Shown here: positions 7,467 to 12,897 of the stretch, one piece after another
Numbering within the stretch: position 1 is the stretch's first letter
Layout: each line of letters begins with the position of its first letter
Source of the DNA: RHKX01 sp035695265
GTDB lineage: Bacteria > Actinomycetota > Thermoleophilia > Solirubrobacterales > 70-9
Length of the DNA: 12,897 bases
Assembly: GCA_035695265.1 (NCBI GenBank)
Contig: DASSEM010000161.1
Location: 1-12,897 of the forward strand
Direction of reading: 5' to 3'
Translations under genes and position numbers: made by a program
Notes under the pieces: model-generated
Database searches by the model: none
Seen by the model: the letters and a program-made list of their open reading frames with translations, nothing else
Told to the model about the DNA's origin: nothing

Positions 7467-7984
7467 GCGCCGGCCCTCGCGCCCGGGGCGACCACCCGCT
7501 CGCAGTCGTAGACGCCGTCCTCCACCCGGTCGACGTAGGCGACGTCGTCGCCGCGGCCGCAGTTGATCTCGTCGGGGCGCCCGTCGCGGGCGCGGATCAT
7601 GTCGTCGCCGCCGCCCGATACCGGGGAGCCGGAGGTCATGTTGAACCCGTCACGGCCACCGCCGCCGACCAGCAACGCCCCCTCGGGTCCCCCGTAGAGG
7701 CCGTCGCTGCCGCGGCCGCCGCGCAGGGTGTCGAGGCCGCGACCGCCGTAGAGGCTGTCGCCGCGGGCGCGTCCGACCAGCGTGTCGTCGCCGCCGCGAC
7801 CGCGGATCACGTCCGGCCCGCGCGTCCCGACGAGCCGCTCGGCCTTACCGGTCCCGGTGATGGGCTGCTTGCCCGGCGCGGCGCCGGCGACCTGGATCGC
7901 CGCGACCGCGGACAACGCCGCGAGCACGACCCCCGCCGCGACTCGGCCCTTCCCCGTTCGGTTCGACTCCCGCGAACGTTGCAT
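7463..7984 (-). CDS. Small exported protein with RTX-like (haemolysin-type) calcium-binding repeats
   Basis: A 173-residue protein beginning with a basic N-terminus and hydrophobic stretch (about 14-34, VAAGVVLAALSAVAAI...), then AGAAP, which fits a Sec signal peptide cleaved near residue 36. Residues 52-110 carry degenerate GGxGxDxLxG nonapeptides (GTRGPDVIRGRGGDDTLVG, GDSLYGGRGLDTLRGG, GSDGLYGG), which in this family wrap into a Ca2+-binding beta-roll. The last 40 residues contain two cysteines (C142 in DEINCGRGDD and C161 in VYDCERV) that may form a disulfide. No enzyme domain is present. The frame is open far upstream, but that part overlaps the esterase; the ATG at 7984 has GGAGGAGGG just upstream and begins a proper signal. 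Its 4-nt overlap with the phospholipase gene suggests co-production. Exact role unknown. Confidence 0.85.
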   Translation of the reverse strand: MQRSRESNRTGKGRVAAGVVLAALSAVAAIQVAGAAPGKQPITGTGKAERLVGTRGPDVIRGRGGDDTLVGRARGDSLYGGRGLDTLRGGRGSDGLYGGPEGALLVGGGGRDGFNMTSGSPVSGGGDDMIRARDGRPDEINCGRGDDVAYVDRVEDGVYDCERVVAPGARAGA

Positions 7985-7989
7985 CCGCG

Positions 7990-7998
7990 CCCTCCTCC
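7990..7998 (-). promoter_or_regulatory. Strong ribosome binding site of the calcium-repeat protein
   Basis: The minus strand reads GGAGGAGGG, with 9 nt between the first GGAGG and the ATG at 7984. It lies in the 29-nt gap after the esterase stop and fixes the start of this short gene against the much longer open frame. Confidence 0.7.
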
Positions 7999-8013
7999 GT
8001 TCCTCGGGACAAG

Positions 8014-9000
8014 CTACCCCTCGCCGCCGGCGCCGTCGACGGTTCCCGTCCCGGCCGGCGCCGAATCGGGCTGGCGCGCCCCGGTCGTTCGCGTCTTCAG
8101 GCTGCAGTTGTTGAGCGCCCGCGCGTAGAAGCCGAGGTACTCCCGCCAGTTGTCGTTCCAGTAACCGGAGTCGTGGCCGCCGGGACCGTCGCGGACGATC
8201 GGGTCGAGGCCGCTCGCCCGCAGCGCGTCCGCGAATGCCTCGTCGCCCGGCAGGAATGGATCCTCGGTGCCGGCGTCGAGCCACAGGCGCGTGCGCCGGT
8301 ACGGGCTCGGGGTCTCCTTTGCGGCGGCGATGATGTCGTTGCGCTCGAAGTCGTCGGCGTCGTCGAAGGCCCCCTCGGCGGTCTCTGACGCCGATTCCCA
8401 GATCGCCGGCGAGTGGCCGCCGATCGCACAGAAGCGGAGCGGCGCCAGGCGGGCGATGTCGTAGGCGCCGAACCCGCCCATCGAGATGCCGCCGATTGCC
8501 ACCTTGCGCGGGTCGATCTCGTAGCGGCGGATCAGCTTCGGGATCAGCTCGCTGAGCACGTACCCCGCCCACTGCCCGTTCTCGCGGTTGTGCCAGTAGG
8601 AGGTCCGACCGCCGTAGGGGAAGGCGACGATCGGCGCCCGGTCGCGGAGGTCGGCGAGCGCCTCGAACATCGGGTCGACGAGGTAGCTGCGCTCGTCCTC
8701 GCCGCGTCCGTGCAGGAAGACGAGCAGGCCCCGCCCTCGCTCGGGGACCCGCCGCGGCACCACGACGCGAACCGGCAGCGTCCGCCCGAGCAGCTTGCTG
8801 TCGACGTCGAGCTTGTGGATCTTCGCCCCGAACGTCTCCCGGGGCGGCTGGTCGCTGAGCCAGAGCCGCTGGATCGCGAACGCGGCGCCGATCACGAGCA
8901 GCGCCGCGAGGATCCGCAGCGCGACCGCACCGGCCGAGTGGGGGGAGCCCCCGAACGCCCGGTCGAGACGCTCGGCGATCGGCATCTCCTCGTCGCTCAC
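8014..9000 (-). CDS. Membrane-anchored alpha/beta-hydrolase, putative esterase (esterase D/Ag85-like)
   Basis: A 328-residue serine hydrolase resembling the putative-esterase family (PF00756 type). Residues 24-48 (GAVALRILAALLVIGAAFAIQ...) form one transmembrane helix after a short acidic N-terminus, so the catalytic domain probably faces outward as an anchored protein; topology is inferred. Catalytic elements: HGRGED (97-102) as oxyanion region, the nucleophile S173 in GGISMGGFGAYD, D247 in DAGTEDPF, and H276 in GPGGHDSGYW. The C-terminal 28 residues are Gly/Ala/Thr-rich and look disordered. The start is the GTG at 9000, without a Shine-Dalgarno but with a -10-like TACGGT exactly 7 nt upstream, as in leaderless mRNAs; an ATG at residue 6 is the alternative. 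It is first of the three exported-protein genes. The substrate is unknown. Confidence 0.88.
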   Translation of the reverse strand: MSDEEMPIAERLDRAFGGSPHSAGAVALRILAALLVIGAAFAIQRLWLSDQPPRETFGAKIHKLDVDSKLLGRTLPVRVVVPRRVPERGRGLLVFLHGRGEDERSYLVDPMFEALADLRDRAPIVAFPYGGRTSYWHNRENGQWAGYVLSELIPKLIRRYEIDPRKVAIGGISMGGFGAYDIARLAPLRFCAIGGHSPAIWESASETAEGAFDDADDFERNDIIAAAKETPSPYRRTRLWLDAGTEDPFLPGDEAFADALRASGLDPIVRDGPGGHDSGYWNDNWREYLGFYARALNNCSLKTRTTGARQPDSAPAGTGTVDGAGGEG

Positions 9001-9007
9001 GGCTGCG

Positions 9008-9013
9008 ACCGTA
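9008..9013 (-). promoter_or_regulatory. Candidate leaderless -10 element of the esterase gene
   Basis: The minus strand reads TACGGT (TAnnnT), then 7 nt, then the GTG at 9000. That distance would place the transcription start on the first base of the start codon. This agrees with the lack of a Shine-Dalgarno. No good -35 element is visible (CTGCAC 16 nt further upstream is a poor match). Confidence 0.45.
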
Positions 9014-9084
9014 GCGACCGCCCGGGTCGGTGCAGGGCGCCGCTGAGCGGGGCCGTGCAGGACGCCCGGCCGCGATCCGGCGCC

Positions 9085-9114
9085 AGTAGAAAGTAGTAAG
9101 TTCTACTTCCTACT
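9085..9114. promoter_or_regulatory. AT-rich 30-bp palindrome abutting the carboxylase start; probable operator
   Basis: The arms AGTAGAAAGTAG (9085-9096) and CTACTTCCTACT (9103-9114) are reverse complements at 11 of 12 positions, around a 6-nt centre, TAAGTT. The centre fits a TAnnnT -10 hexamer and would start transcription about 5 nt before the TTG at 9115. The element is strikingly AT-rich for this DNA and leaves no room for a Shine-Dalgarno. A dimeric repressor (TetR- or GntR-like, for example) bound here would cover both promoter and start codon. No regulator gene is in the window, so its identity is open. Confidence 0.55.
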
Positions 9115-10710
9115 TTGCCGGTACTGCAATCCCGCATAGACACGGGCTCGGCGGCCTACGCGGAGAATCGCGAGTGGATGCTCGAGCGGCTCGAGAAGCT
9201 CGAGGAAGAGCAGCGCAAGGCGCGGCTCGGCGGCGGCGAGAAGCGGATCGAACGCCATCACTCCCGCGGGCGGCTGATGCCGCGCGAACGAGTTGAACTC
9301 CTGCTCGACCGCGACTCGCCGTTTCTCGAGATCGGCGCGCTCTGCGCCTACGGCTCCGAGTACGAGGTCGGCGCCTCGCAGGTGAACGGGATCGGGGTCG
9401 TCGAGGGGGTCGAGTGCATGGTCGGCGCCTCCGATCCGACGGTGCGCGGCGGCACCTCTAACCCCTACACGCTGCGCAAGAACCTGCGCGCCCAGGAGAT
9501 CGCGATGGCGAACCGGCTGCCGGCGATCGGATTCGTCGAGTCCGGCGGCGCCGATCTGCCGCGACAGAAGGAGATCTTCGTCCCCGGCGGCGCCAACTTC
9601 CGCAACATCACCCGCAAGTCGGCGGCGGGGATCCCGACCGTCGCCCTCGTCACCGGCAACTCGACCGCCGGCGGCGCCTACCTGCCCGGGATGTCCGACT
9701 ACGTCGTGATGGTCCGCGAGCAGGGGTTGATCTTCCTCGGCGGCCCGCCGCTGGTCAAGATGGCGACCGGGGAGGAGGCCGAGGAGGAGGCGCTCGGCGG
9801 CGCCGACATGCACTCCCGGGTCTCCGGCGTCTCCGAGTTCATCGCCGCCGACGAGCGCGACGCGGCGCGGATCGGGCGCGAGATCGTCCGCAACTTCAAC
9901 TGGCGCAAGCGCGGGCCCGAGCCGCGTGGCTTGGGGGCCGAGCCGGTCCACGACCCCGGGGAATTGCTCGGGATCGCCTCCCACGACCTGCGAATTCCCT
10001 TCGACGCGCGCGAGGTGATCGCGCGGGTCGTCGACGGCTCCCGCTTCGACGAGTTCAAACCCGCCTACGGGACCCAGCTCGTCACGGGCTGGGCCGAGCT
10101 GCACGGCTGGCCGATCGCGATCCTCGCCAACAACGGGGTGATCTTCAACGAGGATGCCGAGAAGGCCGCCCACTTCATCCAGCTCGCCGACCGCGTTGAC
10201 GCGCCGCTCCTCTTCATGCAGAACACGACCGGCTACATCGTCGGCGAGGACTACGAGCAGCGCGGGATCGTCAAGGCCGGCGCGAAGATGATCAACGCGG
10301 TCGCCAACGCCGGGGTGCCGAAGCTGACGCTGATGATGGGCGGCTCCTACGGCGCGGGCAACTACGGGATGTGCGGCCGCAGCTTCGAGCCGCGCTTCAT
10401 CTTCAGCTGGCCGAACCACAAGACGGCGGTGATGGGGCCGAAGCAGCTCGCCGGCGTGATGGAGATCGTGATGCGGGCCGGCGCCGAGCGTCGCGGCATC
10501 GAGGTCGACGAGGAGGCGCTGGCCGCCGGCACGAAGGCGGTCGAGGAGCAGATCGAGGTCGAATCGGACGCGTTCGTCGCCAGCGGCGAGCTCTGGGACG
10601 ACGGGATCATCGACCCGCGCGACACGCGGACGGTGCTCGGGATCGCGCTGTCGGCGGCGATGAGCGAGGCCTGCGAGGGCTCGGGGCGCTTCGGCGTCTT
10701 CAGGATGTAG
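9115..10710 (+). CDS. Acyl-CoA carboxylase carboxyltransferase (beta) subunit, 3-methylcrotonyl/geranyl-CoA type
   Basis: Transfers CO2 from carboxybiotin to an acyl-CoA. The 531 residues match MCC beta subunits over the full length. LGGGEKRIERHHSRGRLMPRER (38-59) and LRAQEIAMANRLP (124-136) are conserved. TAGGAYLPG (184-192) forms the first oxyanion hole and GGSYGAGNYGMCGR (408-421, with a leading M) the second. GNYGM there, instead of the AYDVM-type sequence of propionyl/acetyl-CoA enzymes, places it in the MCC/GCC clade, and the C-terminus DDGIIDPRDTR...FGVFRM is also typical. The start is TTG: MPVLQSRIDTGS matches the usual N-terminus, no Shine-Dalgarno exists, and the palindrome ends at the preceding base. 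The gene lies 5 nt before the biotin-bearing subunit. MCC would serve leucine catabolism, but no other leucine-pathway gene is visible, so the substrate is not settled. Confidence 0.92.
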   Translation: MPVLQSRIDTGSAAYAENREWMLERLEKLEEEQRKARLGGGEKRIERHHSRGRLMPRERVELLLDRDSPFLEIGALCAYGSEYEVGASQVNGIGVVEGVECMVGASDPTVRGGTSNPYTLRKNLRAQEIAMANRLPAIGFVESGGADLPRQKEIFVPGGANFRNITRKSAAGIPTVALVTGNSTAGGAYLPGMSDYVVMVREQGLIFLGGPPLVKMATGEEAEEEALGGADMHSRVSGVSEFIAADERDAARIGREIVRNFNWRKRGPEPRGLGAEPVHDPGELLGIASHDLRIPFDAREVIARVVDGSRFDEFKPAYGTQLVTGWAELHGWPIAILANNGVIFNEDAEKAAHFIQLADRVDAPLLFMQNTTGYIVGEDYEQRGIVKAGAKMINAVANAGVPKLTLMMGGSYGAGNYGMCGRSFEPRFIFSWPNHKTAVMGPKQLAGVMEIVMRAGAERRGIEVDEEALAAGTKAVEEQIEVESDAFVASGELWDDGIIDPRDTRTVLGIALSAAMSEACEGSGRFGVFRM

Positions 10711-10715
10711 CGGTC

Positions 10716-12728
10716 GTGGCGCAGCCGTTCCGCAAGGTGCTCGTCGCCAACCGCGGCGAGATCGCCCGCCGGGTGATCCGCGGCTGCCGCGCCCGTGGGT
10801 TGGCCACGGTCGCCGTCCACTCCGACCCCGACGCGGCAGCGCCGTTCGCCCGCGAGGCCGACGAGGCGGTGCCGCTTGCCGGCTCGGCCGCGGCCGAGAC
10901 CTACCTGATGATCGATGTCCTGCTCGACGCGGCGGCGCGGACGGGCGCCGATGCCGTCCATCCGGGCTACGGCTTCCTCGCCGAGAACGCGGAGTTCGCC
11001 GAGCGGGTGCTCGGCGCCGGCCTCGTCTGGATCGGGCCGCCCCCGGCGGCGATCGCGGCGATGGGATCGAAGGTCCGGGCGCGCGAGCTGATGGAGGCCG
11101 CCGGCGTCCCCGTCGTGCCGGGCCGGGCGCTCGCCGACGGCGATGACCTCGCGGCGGCGGGGGAAGGGGTCGGCTACCCGCTCCTCGTCAAGGCCTCGGC
11201 GGGCGGGGGCGGCAAGGGGATGCGGCCGGTCGCCGAGCCCGGTGAGCTCGAGGACGCAGTCGCCGGTGCCCGGCGCGAGGCCGAGGCCGCGTTCGGTGAT
11301 CCGACCGTGTTCCTCGAACGGCACCTGCAGCGCCCGCGCCACATCGAGATCCAGGTCCTCGCCGACGCCGACACCACCGTGAGCCTCGGCGAGCGCGAGT
11401 GCTCGGTCCAGCGGCGCCATCAGAAGATCCTCGAGGAGGCGCCCTCGACCGCCGTCGACGACGCTCTCCGCGAGCGCCTCGGCGAGGCCGCGGTCGCCAC
11501 CGCCGAGGCGGTGGGCTACGTCGGCGCGGGCACGGTCGAGTTCCTGCTGGACGAAGGCGGCGGCCGCGATGACTTCTTCTTCCTCGAGATGAACACGCGG
11601 CTTCAGGTCGAGCACCCGGTCACCGAGATGGTGCTCGGCATCGACCTCGTCGCCGAGCAGCTCCGGATCGCCGCCGGCGGCGCGATGTCGGAGCGTGCGC
11701 GCGAGCCGCGGATCGACGGCCACGCGATCGAGGTCCGGCTCTACGCCGAGGACGCCGCCGCGGGCTTCCTGCCGCAGACCGGCACCGTCGAGCGGATCAC
11801 GATCGCCGGCGCCGAGCCGTTCGCCGTTCCCGACGGTCCCGGCCCGGCGGCGCTCCGGCTCGACTCCGGGGTCGAGGACGGCACCACGGTCGGACCCGAG
11901 TACGACCCGATGCTGGCCAAGCTGATCGCCTGGGCGCCCGACCGCGGGACCGCCGCCGCGCGCCTCGCCGCCGCGCTCGCCGGCGCCGAGCTCGACGGCC
12001 TCGTCACCAACCGCGGCTTCCTCGTCCGCCTGCTCCGCTCCGAGCCGTTCGGGGCCGGCGCCACCGACACCGGTCTGCTCGACCGTGAGCCCGGGCTCGC
12101 CGAGCCGCTGGTCGATCCCGCCGCGGTTCCCGGCTACCTCGCCGCGGCGGCGCTCGCCGCGATGGCCGGGCGTCGCGCCGATGCGACCGTGCTCGGCTTC
12201 GCTCCGCCGGGGTTTCGCAACAACTTCTCCGAGCCCCAGCGGGTGTCGTTCGCGACCGCGGGCGGCGAGGAGGTCGAGGTGACCTACGCGCTGCAACGCG
12301 AAGGCACCGAGATCACCGTCGGGAGCGAGGCGCTCGACGGCGTCGTCGTCCGCGCCGTCACCCCGGGCGAGGTCGACCTCGAGGTCGCCGGCGTCCGCCG
12401 CCGCTACCGCGTCCGCCGCTCAGGCGGCGCCCACCACGTCAACGGCCCCGATGGCCAACTCGACCTCCGCGAGCTGCCGCGCTACCCCGGCGCCGGCGAC
12501 GCGCTCGCCGAGGGGGCGCTGGTGGCCCCGATGCCGGGCAGGGTGATCCGCCTCGCGGTCACCGAGGGCGCGGCGGTCGAGGAGGGCGCGGTCGTCGCCG
12601 TCCTCGAGGCGATGAAGATGGAGCACGAGCTCCTCGCCCCGTCAGCCGGCACCGTCGCCGAGCTCCACGTCGCCGAGGGCGACCAGGTCGACGCCGGCGC
12701 CCCGCTCGCTGTGATCGACCCCGCCTGA
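10716..12728 (+). CDS. Acyl-CoA carboxylase alpha subunit: biotin carboxylase plus biotin carrier domain
   Basis: ATP-dependent carboxylation of its own biotin, then delivery to the beta subunit. The 670 residues contain, in order: the biotin carboxylase N-domain (KVLVANRGEIARR, 7-19; HPGYGFLAENAEF, 82-94), the ATP-grasp domain with K159 and the flexible GGGGKGM loop (163-169), the ECSVQRRHQK strand (228-237) and the catalytic EMNTRLQVEHPVTE (291-304; E291, N293, R295), the C-domain to about 450, a linker/BT region (about 500-590), and a biotinyl domain (601-668) with EAMKMEH placing biotin on K634. Length fits MCC alpha. The frame is open upstream into the beta gene, but homology starts at the GTG at 10716, with AGGA 10 nt upstream. 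It depends on biotin, hence the interest of the adjacent bio operon. Confidence 0.95.
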   Translation: MAQPFRKVLVANRGEIARRVIRGCRARGLATVAVHSDPDAAAPFAREADEAVPLAGSAAAETYLMIDVLLDAAARTGADAVHPGYGFLAENAEFAERVLGAGLVWIGPPPAAIAAMGSKVRARELMEAAGVPVVPGRALADGDDLAAAGEGVGYPLLVKASAGGGGKGMRPVAEPGELEDAVAGARREAEAAFGDPTVFLERHLQRPRHIEIQVLADADTTVSLGERECSVQRRHQKILEEAPSTAVDDALRERLGEAAVATAEAVGYVGAGTVEFLLDEGGGRDDFFFLEMNTRLQVEHPVTEMVLGIDLVAEQLRIAAGGAMSERAREPRIDGHAIEVRLYAEDAAAGFLPQTGTVERITIAGAEPFAVPDGPGPAALRLDSGVEDGTTVGPEYDPMLAKLIAWAPDRGTAAARLAAALAGAELDGLVTNRGFLVRLLRSEPFGAGATDTGLLDREPGLAEPLVDPAAVPGYLAAAALAAMAGRRADATVLGFAPPGFRNNFSEPQRVSFATAGGEEVEVTYALQREGTEITVGSEALDGVVVRAVTPGEVDLEVAGVRRRYRVRRSGGAHHVNGPDGQLDLRELPRYPGAGDALAEGALVAPMPGRVIRLAVTEGAAVEEGAVVAVLEAMKMEHELLAPSAGTVAELHVAEGDQVDAGAPLAVIDPA

Positions 12729-12748
12729 CCCCAGCCCCGCATCTGGGG
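12729..12748 (+). terminator. Hairpin directly after the carboxylase stop codon
   Basis: CCCCAG (12729-12734) and CTGGGG (12743-12748) pair perfectly around an 8-nt loop, starting at the base after the TGA. There is no T-tract. The right arm is shared with the first 41-nt repeat, so the two hairpins exclude each other. Probably part of a two-way terminator between converging genes. Confidence 0.45.
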
Positions 12749-12784
12749 CATCTGAGCGCAACATACGGTGGTCAAAATGCCCCA
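12744..12784. repeat. 41-nt palindrome-ended repeat, copy 1
   Basis: Begins TGGGGCAT and ends ATGCCCCA, perfect 8-bp inverted arms, enclosing a 25-nt centre containing AGCGCAACATACGGTGGTCA. It is flanked on both sides by CATC (12740-12743 and 12785-12788), which may be a target duplication or chance. 39 of 41 bases match copy 2. It resembles a REP-like intergenic element; no transposase is nearby. Confidence 0.85.
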
Positions 12785-12805
12785 CATCAGGCGCGCCGGC
12801 CACCC

Positions 12806-12846
12806 TGGGGCATCTCAGCGCAACATACGGTGGTCAGAATGCCCCA
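12806..12846. repeat. 41-nt palindrome-ended repeat, copy 2
   Basis: Same orientation and length as copy 1, starting 62 nt downstream and separated from it by 21 nt. It differs at two centre positions only (G to C at position 11, A to G at position 32). Its arms extend to 9 bp (CTGGGGCAT/ATGCCCCAG). The right arm GCCCCA can also pair with TGGGGC at 12855-12860 around an 8-nt loop, a mirror of the arrangement at the left end. Confidence 0.85.
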
Positions 12847-12860
12847 GTGCGGGGTGGGGC
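12841..12860 (-). terminator. Hairpin just past the end of the converging minus-strand gene
   Basis: GCCCCA (12841-12846) and TGGGGC (12855-12860) form a 6-bp stem with an 8-nt loop, abutting the presumed TGA at 12861-12863 of the gene coming from the right. It is the counterpart of the 12729-12748 hairpin and shares an arm with repeat copy 2. Confidence 0.35.
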
Positions 12861-12897
12861 TCAGCGGGGGTTGGCGTGGACCGCCTCCCAGAGGTAG
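12861..12897 (-). CDS. C-terminal end of an unidentified converging gene (cut by window edge)
   Basis: The minus strand, read from the right edge, gives YLWEAVHANPR and then TGA at 12863-12861. The composition is protein-like, and the position directly beyond the hairpins fits a gene converging on the carboxylase operon. Eleven residues are too few to name a family, and another frame cannot be excluded. Confidence 0.4.
   Translation of the reverse strand, partial: YLWEAVHANPR

Noticed and set aside
7985..8572. Upstream extension of the calcium-repeat protein
   Set aside because: It overlaps the esterase in a shadow frame; the ATG at 7984 has a strong ribosome site and begins a signal peptide.
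8014..9000. Esterase as a BioH-like pimeloyl-ACP methyl ester hydrolase
   Set aside because: It has a transmembrane anchor and an esterase D-like core, and sits with exported-protein genes rather than in the biotin operon.
10371..10715. Upstream extension of the biotin carboxylase subunit
   Set aside because: It overlaps the end of the beta subunit in another frame; the family N-terminus KVLVANRGEIA follows the GTG at 10716.
10362..12296. Long open frame on the minus strand opposite the carboxylase genes (about 640 codons)
   Set aside because: A by-product of GC-rich codons on the other strand; the translation is low-complexity Arg/Gly/Ala/Asp without a domain, and the sense strand encodes clear enzymes.
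12744..12846. CRISPR array
   Set aside because: Only two copies, one spacer of 21 nt, fully palindromic ends and no cas gene; position and structure fit an intergenic hairpin element instead.
12744..12846. Promoter reading leftward from TTGACC and TATGTT inside each repeat
   Set aside because: The two hexamers are only 4 nt apart, far from the 16-18 nt needed.

Overview
The window is very GC-rich, densely packed bacterial DNA. It looks like a high-GC actinobacterium; Thermoleophilia/Solirubrobacterales is my best guess from codon use, the small glycine/aspartate-rich calcium-repeat protein and the MCC-type carboxylase, but no rRNA or marker gene is present, so that placement is inference. 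Non-ATG starts are common: seven of the eleven genes whose start is visible use GTG or TTG.

Minus strand, reading from position 9000 leftward. First comes a small extracytoplasmic group: a membrane-anchored alpha/beta-hydrolase esterase (9000-8014), a Sec-signal protein with RTX-like Ca-binding repeats (7984-7463), and a Tat-exported phospholipase C/acid phosphatase-family enzyme (7466-5949). The last two overlap by four bases. After a 111-bp gap with a possible hairpin terminator comes a biotin operon in the order bioB (5837-4698), bioF (4701-3376), bioD (3367-2711), bioA (2634-1279). It runs on without a break into an SDR oxidoreductase (1282-425) and an ECF-type sigma factor (from 409, cut by the left edge). 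Overlaps of four bases join bioB/bioF and bioA/SDR, and the sigma-factor Shine-Dalgarno overlaps the SDR stop. The four bio genes cover pimeloyl thioester to biotin; no pimelate-forming gene and no biotin ligase are visible.

Plus strand, from 9115 rightward: the carboxyltransferase subunit (9115-10710) and the biotin carboxylase/biotin-carrier subunit (10716-12728) of an acyl-CoA carboxylase of the 3-methylcrotonyl/geranyl-CoA type. The carrier subunit takes biotin on Lys634, so cofactor synthesis and a cofactor user lie within one 12-kb stretch, transcribed away from each other. The 114-bp divergent region holds an AT-rich 30-bp palindrome abutting the TTG start of the carboxylase gene, and a leaderless-type -10 element for the esterase.

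Right end: between the carboxylase operon and the tail of a converging minus-strand gene lies a 132-bp intergenic region. Most of it is two 41-nt near-identical repeats, each closed by 8-bp inverted arms, plus alternative flanking hairpins.

The genes themselves belong to known families. The parts that look least explained are the tandem palindromic repeats, the palindrome at the carboxylase start, and the SDR and sigma factor tied to the biotin operon. I saw no CRISPR array, tRNA, rRNA, transposase or phage gene.
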